The notes beneath the pieces were generated by a model. It did no database searches. It was not told the origin of the DNA and worked only from the letters and a program-made list of their open reading frames with translations. From an uncultured Microbulbifer sp. (GTDB lineage: Bacteria > Pseudomonadota > Gammaproteobacteria > Pseudomonadales > Cellvibrionaceae), in NCBI RefSeq assembly GCF_947498635.1, contig NZ_CANMKV010000012.1, positions 51,810-115,809 of the forward strand: a stretch of 64,000 nt of DNA. Reading direction: 5' to 3'. Shown piece after piece: positions 41,206 to 50,528 of this stretch. The stretch's first letter is position 1; each line of letters opens with the position of its first letter. Made by a program: the position numbers and the translations under genes.

Positions 41206-42825
41206 ATGCACTATCTCGTTGTTGCACTACTGTTACTGCTGGTAGTTGCGCTCAGCTTGATTGTCGCGCGAATATTGCCTTTTCCCATTCCTTTGCCACT
41301 GATACAAATTTTAGGTGGCTTTATTCTCGGTTCCGGTTTTGGGATAAAAATACCCTTAGATCCGGATATTTTTTTTCTGCTTTTTATACCTCCTTTGCTC
41401 TTTCTTGCGGGCTGGCGAATTCCCAAGGGGGCTTTTTTTAGGGACCTTGGTTCGATTATCACTCTGGCCGTGGGTTTAGTGATATTCACTGTAGTTGGAG
41501 TCGGTTTCTTTATTGCTTGGTTGCTGCCTGTTATGCCTATCGCGATGGCGTTCGCCATTGCCGCGATACTCGCGCCGACCGATCCGGTGGCGGTGTCGGT
41601 GGTTCAAGGAAACAATAATATTCCGCCAAGGCTTGAACATATACTAGCTGGAGAATCCTTGTTTAACGATGCCTCTGGTCTGGATATTTTCCGCATTGCT
41701 GTGGCGGTAGTGGTTACTGGCAGCTTTTCCTTTTCACAGGCGGTGGGTGGATTTTTTTGGGTGGCGGCTGGGGGTGTCGTGATTGGCGCGGGAGTCGCAT
41801 TTATTTGTGGCTATCTATTGCGCTGGTTGGTACGCCTCAGTGGCGAGGACACAGCGATACAAATTCTGGTAAGTCTGCTGGTACCCTTTGCGGCGTATCA
41901 GGCCGGTCAAAGTTTAGGAGTCTCTGGAATTCTCGCTGCGGCCAGTGCGGGAATTGCCACGCACTATACCAGCCTGCATAGTTCGGAAAAATCCTCAACC
42001 CGCATGGATCGCCGGGCGGTGTGGAATACCGTGCAAACCGTACTTGATGGCGTTATTTTTGTGCTACTGGGTGAGCAGTTGGTACGGCTTATCGATGCGG
42101 ATACCAGCTGGGCGAATGATGTTGGGGTCGGCATGCTTGTGCTGTATATCCTCGCTATTTTTTTTGTTCTATTCCTGCTGCGTTTCGTGTGGGTTTGGGT
42201 CTCTCTCTATTTATCACGCTTTCGTCGCAATATTCGCAGTCTCTCCGTTCACTTTATCCTGGTTAACGTTTTGACCTTGGCTGGTGTGCGCGGAGCCATT
42301 ACTCTTGCCGGTGCTTTTTCCCTCCCCCTATTGATGCCTGATGGTTCGCCATTTCCGGGGCGTGAAGCAGCCCTGACCATTGCCATGGGGGTTATATTGA
42401 TCTCCCTGTTACTCGCCAGCATTGCACTGCCCTTTGTGCTGAGGAGCTTGCCGGATACGCCACATCTGGCGGCAATTGGCGATGAGCGGGGCGCGCGAGT
42501 CTCTGCTGCTAAGGCCGCTGAAGAGCGTTTGCTCAGCTTGCGCAGGGAGATTGACGGGCACTGGGAAAATAAGGACCTTGCCTATGAGGCGATTGATCAT
42601 CTATTGGACTTATATCGTCGCAGAATAATCAGCGGCGATGATGAGGGAGGGGAAAGCCTGTGGGTTCGCGCGCGAATGGAGCGCAATTTTCGTTTAGATG
42701 CGCTAGCGGCAGAGCGTGAGCGTCTTTTTCAGTTGCGGGTGCGGCGGGAAATTGACGATGAGTTGCATAGAAAACTCGTGCTTGAAGTCGACTTAATTGA
42801 AGCCAGTATTCTCTCTAAGGGGTAG
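41206..42825 (+). CDS. Na+/H+ antiporter, CPA1 (NhaP/NhaK-like) family
   Basis: A 539-residue protein with about 12 hydrophobic helices and a cytosolic tail from about residue 420 rich in Glu and Arg. Family motifs are LLFIPPLLFLAGW, AAILAPTDPVAVSVV and GESLFNDASGLDIFRIAV, with the paired acidic residues of the ion site. It exchanges Na+ (or K+) for protons at the inner membrane. It is the first of three cation/proton antiporters within about 5 kb. The preceding 228 bases are AT-rich and gene-free. Confidence 0.92.
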   Translation: MHYLVVALLLLLVVALSLIVARILPFPIPLPLIQILGGFILGSGFGIKIPLDPDIFFLLFIPPLLFLAGWRIPKGAFFRDLGSIITLAVGLVIFTVVGVGFFIAWLLPVMPIAMAFAIAAILAPTDPVAVSVVQGNNNIPPRLEHILAGESLFNDASGLDIFRIAVAVVVTGSFSFSQAVGGFFWVAAGGVVIGAGVAFICGYLLRWLVRLSGEDTAIQILVSLLVPFAAYQAGQSLGVSGILAAASAGIATHYTSLHSSEKSSTRMDRRAVWNTVQTVLDGVIFVLLGEQLVRLIDADTSWANDVGVGMLVLYILAIFFVLFLLRFVWVWVSLYLSRFRRNIRSLSVHFILVNVLTLAGVRGAITLAGAFSLPLLMPDGSPFPGREAALTIAMGVILISLLLASIALPFVLRSLPDTPHLAAIGDERGARVSAAKAAEERLLSLRREIDGHWENKDLAYEAIDHLLDLYRRRIISGDDEGGESLWVRARMERNFRLDALAAERERLFQLRVRREIDDELHRKLVLEVDLIEASILSKG

Positions 42826-42882
42826 TGCTTAGCAGGGTGGGTAGATCTAAGGATTGATTAGTTGCGATTTAGGAGCAGCCAA

Positions 42883-43245
42883 GTGGAATATATAGAGTTG
42901 GTTACGATTGATGGTTTATCTACATTTAGAAAGAGAAATATAAACTATGAGACGAGCCAATTTCTTGGAAAGTATTCCGAAGCGTATCCGGTTAAACAGT
43001 TATATTTTCGCGAATTTATCGCCCAGCAGATTTTTGATTGGCACTGTGCCCCGCGTGAGCAATTTATTATTTACCTGGCTGGAGAAGTAAAAATAACGAC
43101 GAGCTCCGGTGAGCAACGTATCTTCGTGGCTGGTGATATTTTATTGGCCAGAGATTTGCGGGGGGAGGGTCACGTGAGTGAAACCCTCACCCCCGGTCGG
43201 GCTGTGATAGCGGTGCTCGATTACAGTCCGGCTCAGGATGGATAA
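42883..43245 (+). CDS. Small cupin-like protein
   Basis: 120 residues from the GTG at 42883, which has AGGAG eight bases upstream; a TTG at 42862 is a less likely start. FIIYLAGEVKITTSSGEQ and IFVAGDILLARDLRGEGHVSE resemble the second half of a cupin barrel with its Gly-Asp turn. One His is present, but the complete metal-binding set is not obvious. Its position after an antiporter gene may reflect co-expression. The role is unknown. Confidence 0.65.
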   Translation: MEYIELVTIDGLSTFRKRNINYETSQFLGKYSEAYPVKQLYFREFIAQQIFDWHCAPREQFIIYLAGEVKITTSSGEQRIFVAGDILLARDLRGEGHVSETLTPGRAVIAVLDYSPAQDG

Positions 43246-43248
43246 GCT

Positions 43249-43303
43249 GCGATCAAATAAATCGCCACGGATTTTGTATGTCCGCCTGCGAATTTATTAT
43301 CGC
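43249..43303. terminator. Inverted repeat between convergent cupin and antiporter genes
   Basis: The segments gcgatcaaataaatcgc and gcgaatttattatcgc are near-perfect reverse complements with one-base bulges. They lie between the two stop codons and probably serve as a shared transcription end. Confidence 0.45.
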
Positions 43304-43337
43304 TTACCTAAATACTCCTAAAACCTGCTGGCCCCCC

Positions 43338-45194
43338 TTAAGATTTTTCCGCTTCCGGTTGGGCCTCTTCCCAGTAATGGTCCAGATGCAAATCCTTGTC
43401 GCGCCGGTCTTCCCGCAGGGCCTGCAACAACTGTTCGCGATAGATTCGGCTCTGGGCGATATGCTGAGCTTCATCGCGCCAGTAGGGGAATAGTGCCTCC
43501 AGCATACGCTGGTCGTGTTGCTTAAACTTGCGCGCGGCGCGGCGCGCTTGCAATGGACTGAGTCCGAGTAACTCCAGGGCTTTTTCACCGATCGCCAGAG
43601 CCGGGTCTATCGTCTCGCGGAAAATATATTTCACCCCGGCTTCCATAAGGGCATATTGATGCATACGGCTGCGGGCTCGAGCGAGAATCGTGAGGTGTGG
43701 AAAATGCTTCTGCAACTGCGCAACAATTTCCAATGAAGCGGCCTGATCGCTCAATGTGAGAATCACCATACGTGCATGAGCGGCTCCAGCGGCACGCAGC
43801 AGGTCTTCTCGTGTGGCGTCGCCATAGAAGGCTTCAATACCATAGCGCCGCACCAGGTCGAGTTGTTCCGCATTGCGCTCCAGCAGTGTGGTGCCAAACC
43901 CGCAGGCGTTGAGCAATCGCCCGGTGATCTGGCCGAAGCGGCCGTAGCCGATAATGATCACCGGTGAGTTGGTTTCTAATGACGGTGCTTGGTGAGGTTC
44001 CTGAGGTGCATCAGGGCCGATGATAAAACGCGGCTGGATGAATCTTTCAAATATAAGTAGCAGTATTGGAGTGAGAGCCATAGTCAGAGCGATTAGGGCT
44101 ACCAGTAAGCTGCTCGCTTCGGCATCGAGTACCTGGATTTGGGTGGAGAAAGACACCAATACAAAGCCGAATTCCCCGGCCTGTGCCAGGGACAGAGCAA
44201 ATAGCCAATCTTCCCCCTTGGACATTCGCAGAAAGCGTGCCAATAGAAATAGGACCGCAAACTTCACCAATACCAGGGCCAACACCAGGCCGAACAACAG
44301 AAGTGGATTCTGCGCAATTTGCGCGAAGTTCAGGCTGGCACCCACCGCGATAAAGAAAAGCCCCAGTAACAGCCCTTTGAAGGGCTGTATATCCGCCTCC
44401 AGCTCGTGGCGAAATTCGCTCTCAGCCAACAGGACTCCGGCGAGGAAGGTGCCGAGTGCGGGGGAGAGATCCAGCCAGCTCATTACCGCCGCCGCGCCGA
44501 AAACAATGAGTAGCGCGGAGACGGTAAACATCTCGCGTACCTGGCTGCCAGCCACCAGGCGCAACAGCGGGCCGAGAAGATAGCGCCCACTGATGGCAAA
44601 GGCGGCGATGGTACCAATAACGGCGGCGGCATATTGCCAACCCTCCAGGCCACTACCATGTGTCACGGCCGGGGTAACCGCGAGTAGTGGCAGTAGGGCG
44701 AGGATGGGGATAACCGCGATATCCTGAAGTAGCAGTACGGCAAAGGCACTGCGCCCGCCCTGGGTCTTGAGCAGCCCCTTCTCACTGAGGGACTGCAACA
44801 CAATAGCGGTGGAGGACAGCGCCAGGATCAAGCCGATGGCCACGGCAGTGCGCCAGCCTAAATCAAAGAACAGTAGCGCTGTGCCGGCGACGGCAGCGGT
44901 GGTCAACAGCAATTGTGCACTGCCGGTACCGAGAATGGCGCCGCGCATCTGCCAGAGCTTCTTGGGTTGCATTTCAAGGCCGATCAAAAACAGCATCAAG
45001 GCCACGCCGAATTCGGCTACGTGCATCTCGTCGCTGGCGTCACCGACTAAACCCAACGCGCTGGGGCCAATAGCCACTCCGGCAAGCAGGTATCCGAGCA
45101 CGGAGCCCAGTCCAAGACGTGTGGCAATCGGCACTGCGATTACCGCAGCACTCATAAATATGACGGCTTCTACAAGGAAGTTAGAGTGTTCCAT
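43338..45194 (-). CDS. Monovalent cation:proton antiporter-2 (KefB/KefC-like)
   Basis: A 618-residue CPA2 protein: an N-terminal membrane domain of about 12 helices (LGYLLAGVAIGPSALGLV, FGVALMLFLIGLEMQPKKLW, and LLQDIAVIPILALLPLL with its ion-site Asp) and a C-terminal RCK/TrkA-N domain with IIIGYGRFGQITGRLLNACG binding nucleotide. It likely mediates K+/H+ exchange under stress. It is 13 bases downstream of the CPA1 gene on the same strand, so the two form an operon. I see no KefF/KefG ancillary gene. Confidence 0.92.
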   Translation of the reverse strand: MEHSNFLVEAVIFMSAAVIAVPIATRLGLGSVLGYLLAGVAIGPSALGLVGDASDEMHVAEFGVALMLFLIGLEMQPKKLWQMRGAILGTGSAQLLLTTAAVAGTALLFFDLGWRTAVAIGLILALSSTAIVLQSLSEKGLLKTQGGRSAFAVLLLQDIAVIPILALLPLLAVTPAVTHGSGLEGWQYAAAVIGTIAAFAISGRYLLGPLLRLVAGSQVREMFTVSALLIVFGAAAVMSWLDLSPALGTFLAGVLLAESEFRHELEADIQPFKGLLLGLFFIAVGASLNFAQIAQNPLLLFGLVLALVLVKFAVLFLLARFLRMSKGEDWLFALSLAQAGEFGFVLVSFSTQIQVLDAEASSLLVALIALTMALTPILLLIFERFIQPRFIIGPDAPQEPHQAPSLETNSPVIIIGYGRFGQITGRLLNACGFGTTLLERNAEQLDLVRRYGIEAFYGDATREDLLRAAGAAHARMVILTLSDQAASLEIVAQLQKHFPHLTILARARSRMHQYALMEAGVKYIFRETIDPALAIGEKALELLGLSPLQARRAARKFKQHDQRMLEALFPYWRDEAQHIAQSRIYREQLLQALREDRRDKDLHLDHYWEEAQPEAEKS

Positions 45195-45207
45195 CGATCA
45201 ATTATCG

Positions 45208-46515
45208 CTATTTTACAGCTTGTTGCTGGTTGGCTGTGGCGGCGCTTTCCGGTTCGGCGAACTCCCGGCTGCGGCGAATTAATGGGGCTATGGTAGAGCC
45301 CTGTACCACGATAGAAAAGAGCACCACGCCATAGGTCATGATTACCCATAGGTAGCGCAGGTCCTGCCCCTGTACAAAAGCGCTGCCCGATGGAATAGAC
45401 ATGGCCAGGGCCAGGGCCAGGCCGCCTTTGAGGCCGCCCCAGATTAATATTCGGTTGGTATAGGGGTGGTAGCGGCGGCGTCTTTTCAGGTACAGGAAGG
45501 GCACACACACCGCCATTACCCGAGCCAGCAATACGATGACAATACTCGCCACCATCAACAGGTAGTCTGCCGGGCGCAGGTCGATGGTGATCAGGAACAG
45601 ACCCACCAATAGGAATAACAGGCCGTTGAGGAAATCCTCGGTGATATTCCAGAAGTTATCCAGTTCGTGTTGGCTCACACGGGAAAAACCCCGTTCGCGA
45701 GTAAAATTACCGATGATGATGCCGCTTACCACCATTGCCAGGGCACCCGACACCCCGAGAATATTGGCCAGGGAGAATCCGGCAGTGGGGATTACCAGGG
45801 TGAGCAAAAGCTCCAGGCTGTGGTCGTCGGTACAGCAAATCAGCCAGTGGAAAAGCCCACCGATAATCAGGCCGAGTAAAATACCACCCACAGCTTCCAG
45901 TAAGAAAAGCTCTGCTACCGCCGGAACCGTTGGCTGGCCCCCTTCGAAGGCCACAGCATAAATTACCGCGAATACCACAATACCGAAGCCATCGTTGAAC
46001 AGAGATTCACCCTCCACCTGAATGGAAACCTGCTCTGGTGCCTTCAGGTTTTTCATAATGGCCAGTACTGCGATGGGGTCGGTGGGGGAGATCAGAGCGC
46101 CGAATAATAGGCAGTAGACAAAAGCCACGGGCATATTGATGAGCATCAGGAACCAATACAAAAGCGCGCCCACGACAAAGGTCGAAATCAGGGTACCGAC
46201 AATGGCGAGCAGGCCAATTTCGAGCTTTTGATTGCGTAATTCTAATAGGTCGATGTGCAAACTGCCGGCGAAGAGCAGGAACCCCAGCATTCCTTTGAGC
46301 AGGATATCCTCTAGATTGAGCAGCGGAAGCAGCTGATCTGCCCAGGTGCGCAGCTCCACAATCCCCAACTTACCCAGGCCGGTAACGATGAGCGACAGCG
46401 CCAGGGCGCCAGCAGTAATGGCGATGGTGGTTTGCGCACGCAGTACATACTGGTTTAGGAAGCCGAGAAAGACCGACACCGCGGCAAGAAAACAAAAGGT
46501 GTAATAGACTTCCAT
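45208..46515 (-). CDS. Na+/H+ antiporter, CPA1 family
   Basis: A 435-residue membrane protein with about 12 helices. The CPA1 pattern is clear: LLFAGSLHIDLLELRNQ, FGALISPTDPIAVLAIMK and VEGESLFNDGFGIVVFAVIY. The tail is short, unlike that of the first CPA1 gene. It is the first gene of a two-gene minus-strand operon with the KefB/C-like gene. Confidence 0.92.
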   Translation of the reverse strand: MEVYYTFCFLAAVSVFLGFLNQYVLRAQTTIAITAGALALSLIVTGLGKLGIVELRTWADQLLPLLNLEDILLKGMLGFLLFAGSLHIDLLELRNQKLEIGLLAIVGTLISTFVVGALLYWFLMLINMPVAFVYCLLFGALISPTDPIAVLAIMKNLKAPEQVSIQVEGESLFNDGFGIVVFAVIYAVAFEGGQPTVPAVAELFLLEAVGGILLGLIIGGLFHWLICCTDDHSLELLLTLVIPTAGFSLANILGVSGALAMVVSGIIIGNFTRERGFSRVSQHELDNFWNITEDFLNGLLFLLVGLFLITIDLRPADYLLMVASIVIVLLARVMAVCVPFLYLKRRRRYHPYTNRILIWGGLKGGLALALAMSIPSGSAFVQGQDLRYLWVIMTYGVVLFSIVVQGSTIAPLIRRSREFAEPESAATANQQQAVK

Positions 46516-46962
46516 GCCGTGCGTGAACTCCAGAGATTAAAATTGCGGGGCTTTTCCCCGCCCTCAAAAGGAGCGGCTTGCTGCTCTTTAGTGGGCGAAT
46601 TGATCGGTTGGTGAGCGTGCCGTTATTGTAGTCGCGCAGGGGCCGCCCGAATCTCCCTGACAGGGGGCTGTTCTCGGGAGTATTTTCTGGAAATAACCGC
46701 TAGTCCCCTAGTTGGGGGCGCGCAATTGTAACGGCTCCTGTGTGCGGTACAACCGCATTTGTTATTTAAATCCACAACCGCCCGGCGGTGTCTGCCCAAA
46801 CTGTCATTTGTTAATTTTCTGCCTGCTTTGTTCTCCATAAGCCCCACCATTTCACCACTTTGGCGCCTCCTGATACCGGTTTTCCTGCAGTTTCTACACA
46901 AGTTCCCAACTACACTGGATGCAGCTGATGATCTCCGATATTCAACAGGAAGGGGGAAGACT
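46516..46962. other. Divergent intergenic region with hairpins
   Basis: A 447-base gap between the minus-strand antiporter and the plus-strand DoxX gene, expected to hold both promoters. A GC-rich hairpin (gcgggg-ctttt-ccccgc, 46545-46560) and a second stem-loop (gagcggc-tt-gctgctc, about 46571-46586) lie in the antiporter leader. The second is nearly identical to the atpA-atpG hairpin. I see no recognisable riboswitch, but cannot exclude one. Confidence 0.5.
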
Positions 46963-47361
46963 GTGACAACGCACCCTGTTTTATGTGACACGTCTAAATT
47001 GGTTGGGCGGGTATTGATGTCCCTGCTGTTTATTTTTGCCGGATGGAACAAAATTGGCGGTTACAAAATGACCGAGGCCTTTATGGTCTCCATGGGGATT
47101 CCAGCGCTGCTGCTACCTTTGGTCATTATTGTCGAGTTACTTGGGGGCCTGGCGATACTACTGGGCTTCTTTACCCGCTTCTCCGCGATCATACTTTTTC
47201 TCTTCTGCCTGGCCAGCGCCTGGATAGTGCACTATTCCCCCGAGGATCCGGGAGAGATGACCAGCTTTATGAAAAATATCACCATTGCCGGGGGTTATCT
47301 GATCCTCGCCTGTGCCGGCGCTGGACGCTTTAGTCTGGATCATTGGATTCGCAAAAAATAG
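46963..47361 (+). CDS. DoxX family membrane protein
   Basis: A 132-residue protein with four predicted helices: VGRVLMSLLFIFAGWNKIGG, IPALLLPLVIIVELLGGLAI, FSAIILFLFCLASAWIVHY and ITIAGGYLILACAGAG. This is the DoxX/YphA pattern, including the conserved FAGWNKI. The GTG at 46963 is preceded by AGGGGGA. Family members are linked to redox and thiol-stress responses, and a GST gene follows. Confidence 0.85.
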   Translation: MTTHPVLCDTSKLVGRVLMSLLFIFAGWNKIGGYKMTEAFMVSMGIPALLLPLVIIVELLGGLAILLGFFTRFSAIILFLFCLASAWIVHYSPEDPGEMTSFMKNITIAGGYLILACAGAGRFSLDHWIRKK

Positions 47362-47536
47362 TAGCGAACTGGGGTGTGGCGGACCACGATGGGTTTATCG
47401 GCACTCAACACACCAGTCAATACCGTATATTTCTATTAGCTTCAGGGGGCAACTTGACCGAGGACTTAGGCCAATAGCCCGGTAAAAGCACACCTATACT
47501 GGCTGGTGCCGCGCAACCGATAACAGGAGGATCACT

Positions 47537-48142
47537 ATGAAACTCTTCTACTCACCCGGTGCCTGTTCCCTATCCCCTCATATCGTCGCCCTCGAGGCGG
47601 GTATTGATCTGGAACTATCCAGGGTAGACCTCAAGACCCATACCCTAGAAAACGGTGATGACTTCAGCCGGATTAATCCGAAGGGGTATGTGCCGACCCT
47701 ACAACTGGAAGGTGGTGAGCTGCTCACGGAAGGCGTCGCGATTGTCCAGTTTCTCGCCGAACAAAAACCCAATGCGAATCTGGCACCGCCGCTGGGAACA
47801 CTGGACCACTATCGGTTATTGGAGTGGCTGAATTTCCTCAGCAGCGAAGTCCATAAGTTGTTTTTGCCACTGTTCTGGAATGGCTCGAAGGAGGAAAAGA
47901 ATAAGGCCCGGGAGAAAATATTGCGGCGGATGGATTACATTGATCAGCGCCTGCAGCGAGATTACCTGTTGGGGGACTCTCTGTCGGTGGCAGATGCTTA
48001 TCTCTACACCATTATTCGTTGGTTGCAGGCCAAGCATTTCGATATGTCGCGTTGGCCCAAATTACAGGCGTTCCAGGAGCGTATGGAGGCGCGGCCCGCG
48101 GTGCAGCAGGCTCTGCGCAATGAAAATGGCGGTGATGCTTGA
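47537..48142 (+). CDS. gstA: Glutathione S-transferase, beta class (GstA-like)
   Basis: A 201-residue beta-class transferase. The N-terminus MKLFYSPGACSLSPHIVALE contains the class-specific catalytic Cys10, followed by NPKGYVPTLQLEG and LLTEGVAIVQFLAEQ. The C-terminal domain has LSVADAYLYTIIRW. It is similar to E. coli GstA along its whole length as I recall that sequence. An AGGAGG ribosome binding site is present. Confidence 0.92.
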   Translation: MKLFYSPGACSLSPHIVALEAGIDLELSRVDLKTHTLENGDDFSRINPKGYVPTLQLEGGELLTEGVAIVQFLAEQKPNANLAPPLGTLDHYRLLEWLNFLSSEVHKLFLPLFWNGSKEEKNKAREKILRRMDYIDQRLQRDYLLGDSLSVADAYLYTIIRWLQAKHFDMSRWPKLQAFQERMEARPAVQQALRNENGGDA

Positions 48143-48157
48143 CCCCGCACCTACGCA

Positions 48158-49417
48158 TTAGCGAGGGGTGAAACGCCGGGTGACCGGTATATCTGATTCT
48201 ATCGGTTTGCGCGCCTGAGCGATCACCAGTGTTGAAAACAGAGCCGCTATTGCACAGGCGAACATGGAGCCGGCGATGGGAATCAGAGTGCCCGTATGCA
48301 GGCTGCTCACCAGTCCGCCGAGTACTCCTCCAGTAATAAAAATAGTGGCGCCGTAGAGGGCGTTGGCGCTGCCACTGATTTTGGGGAAAAACTCCAAGTA
48401 GCAGGCCGCGGCATTGGGCCCAGTAATACCGATACAGCTCATTACCAACACCAGTGGCACCATCCACAGGGTTAGCTCCCTGATGCCCGTCATAGTACCC
48501 AGTAACAGCAGTCCACATCCGAGCATTTGCAGGATAACGCCCGCAAGCAAAATGTTGCGCGGTTGAAATAGATTAAGCAGGCGGATATTGACCTGCACCA
48601 TGCAGATCAAACCCAAAATACAGGTGCCAAAAAACAAGGGAAAACGGTTGGCACTGACGTTGAAGTAGTCCATAAATACGAAGGGCGCCGTGGTGATATA
48701 GATAAACATCGAGCCACTGACACAGGCCTGGGCGCCGAGGAACCCGAGGGCGCGGCGGTTGCGCAAAACCTGGCCGTAAGTGGAAACGAGAGTAGCGAGA
48801 GGCATCAACTGGCGCCGTGCGCGAGTGAAGCGCGAGACGGTTTCCGGTAACAGTACGCGCACCAGTACCAGCATGGCGACGGCATACAACAGCAGGAAAA
48901 CAAAAATACTCTGCCAGCCTCCCACTGCCAGCAGCAGCGAGCCGATTACCGGCGCAATCAGTGGAGCGATCAACATAATAGTGCTGATCATGGAAATAAT
49001 TTTGGCGGCCTCACGGCCGCTGTGCAGGTCGCGCACGATGGCTGCGCAAATCACCGTGGCAAAGCCACCACCTACCGCCTGCAGGAAGCGCAGAATAATC
49101 AGGTGATCCACATGGTCGCTAAAGAGTATTAGTAGTGAGCTGACAATATAAATACACAGTCCAATTGTGCCCACCAAGCGCCTTCCCCAGCGATCGGAGA
49201 GCGGCCCCCCGAAAAGTTGGCCCAGGGCAAAGCCCAATAAAAAACTGGACACCGAATACTGCACCCGCTCCACCTCAGTATCCAGTGCTACGGCCATAGC
49301 GGGAATTGCCGGTAGGTAGCTGTCGATGGAGAAAGGCGTCAGAGAGACAAGGGCGGCAAGCCAAACCACCAGCCAGCGCGGTGCTTTCTGCTCAGCGGAT
49401 AAAGCCGTGGTTGTCAT
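48158..49417 (-). CDS. Bcr/CflA family multidrug efflux MFS transporter
   Basis: A 419-residue major facilitator with 12 predicted helices. LLGFALGQLFGGPLSDRWGR is the A-type motif of drug:H+ antiporters, and FSIDSYLPAIPAM is the first-helix signature of the Bcr/CflA group. Likely an inner-membrane drug or metabolite exporter. It is convergent with gstA; the two ends are only 15 bases apart. Confidence 0.9.
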   Translation of the reverse strand: MTTTALSAEQKAPRWLVVWLAALVSLTPFSIDSYLPAIPAMAVALDTEVERVQYSVSSFLLGFALGQLFGGPLSDRWGRRLVGTIGLCIYIVSSLLILFSDHVDHLIILRFLQAVGGGFATVICAAIVRDLHSGREAAKIISMISTIMLIAPLIAPVIGSLLLAVGGWQSIFVFLLLYAVAMLVLVRVLLPETVSRFTRARRQLMPLATLVSTYGQVLRNRRALGFLGAQACVSGSMFIYITTAPFVFMDYFNVSANRFPLFFGTCILGLICMVQVNIRLLNLFQPRNILLAGVILQMLGCGLLLLGTMTGIRELTLWMVPLVLVMSCIGITGPNAAACYLEFFPKISGSANALYGATIFITGGVLGGLVSSLHTGTLIPIAGSMFACAIAALFSTLVIAQARKPIESDIPVTRRFTPR

Positions 49418-49534
49418 GGAGTAGCTCTGGTGCGGCCTAGAGGAATTTAGCGGCTGTGGCTGTGTGCTGCCGGGTACTGGCCATGGTAGAGGTGCTGCGG
49501 CACATTATCCAGTACCGCAATCCCAGAAGCTTTT

Positions 49535-50389
49535 TTAATGCTTGTCTTCCCGCAATGTATACAGGCCCTGTTTCAGTTTTAGCAGGTGTTCCTGGAGTTC
49601 CGGCCCCTTGCGTTGAGCCACGCCGATAGCGAGTACATCGATCACTACCAGGTGGGCGATGCGGGAGGACAGCGGCGTGTATATCTCGATATCCTCCTCC
49701 ACATCGACTTCCAATGGGATACTGGCCTGCTGCGCCACCGGCGAACCGCTGGGGGCGAGGCCGACCACCAGGGCGCCCTGCTCTTTCGCCATACCCATGG
49801 AGCGCAACAATGCCTTGGTGCGCCCGCTCTGGGAGATCGCCACCACCACATCGCCGGGCTCCATGGACATGGCCGACATATTCTGGATGTGATGGTCGGA
49901 GTGGGCCGCCGTGGCCAGTTGCAGGCGGAAGAATTTGTGTTGGGCATCGGCGGCAACGGCGCCGGAGGCTCCGAAGCCGAAAAATTCCACGCGTTTGGAG
50001 GCCGCCATAGCGGTCACCACAGCTTCCAGGGCGCGGTCGTCGATACGGTCGCGCACCTTGAGCAGTGTATCGACGGTGGAGTCGAATACCTTGCGCTTGT
50101 ACTCGGCGATGGTGTCGGTTTCGGTCACCGCGATCTGGCCAAAACTAGGGCTCGAGGCCAGCTGCTGCGCCAGATTCAACTTGAACTCCTGGAAGCCCGA
50201 GCAGCCAACGGCCCGGCAGAAACGCACCACTGTGGGTTCACTCACCTGGGCTTCAGTGGCCAGGTCGACAATTCTCATATGAATGATTTCGTCGGGATTG
50301 GCGAGAATATATTCCGCCACCTTGCGCTCAGATTTGCGCATGGATGACAGTTGTTCGCTGATTCTTTGCGTGACTTCCGCCGGTTTCAC
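49535..50389 (-). CDS. hexR: RpiR-family regulator, HexR-like
   Basis: A 284-residue protein with an N-terminal RpiR helix-turn-helix (RKSERKVAEYILANPDEIIH, EAQVSEPTVVRFCRAVGCSG) and a C-terminal SIS domain (FFGFGASGAVAADAQHKFFR, GDVVVAISQSGRTKALLRS) that binds sugar phosphates. The overall length and motifs match HexR, the repressor of Entner-Doudoroff and central carbon genes that senses KDPG. The GTG at 50389 has AAGGA upstream. No zwf, edd or eda gene is adjacent here. Divergent from uvrD. Confidence 0.9.
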   Translation of the reverse strand: MKPAEVTQRISEQLSSMRKSERKVAEYILANPDEIIHMRIVDLATEAQVSEPTVVRFCRAVGCSGFQEFKLNLAQQLASSPSFGQIAVTETDTIAEYKRKVFDSTVDTLLKVRDRIDDRALEAVVTAMAASKRVEFFGFGASGAVAADAQHKFFRLQLATAAHSDHHIQNMSAMSMEPGDVVVAISQSGRTKALLRSMGMAKEQGALVVGLAPSGSPVAQQASIPLEVDVEEDIEIYTPLSSRIAHLVVIDVLAIGVAQRKGPELQEHLLKLKQGLYTLREDKH

Positions 50390-50528
50390 AGGACTTCCTT
50401 CTCTATGCCAGATGGCGCAGTTTAGCCGCTGCACACTCTGCTGGCGAGCGGCTTGGCGTTGTCAGATTGGGCAAAATCCTGTTTATTTACACAGGTCCTA
50501 CACTGCAGCTCTGGTACAATCTTCGCCC

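Noticed and set aside
46516..46962. A possible sodium- or pH-sensing riboswitch in the antiporter leader
   Set aside because: Only simple hairpins are visible. No conserved riboswitch core could be recognised by eye, so it was not called.
50390..50528. A LexA-type SOS box in front of uvrD
   Set aside because: No CTG-N10-CAG arrangement with the usual AT-rich centre was found, only an isolated CTGCAG.
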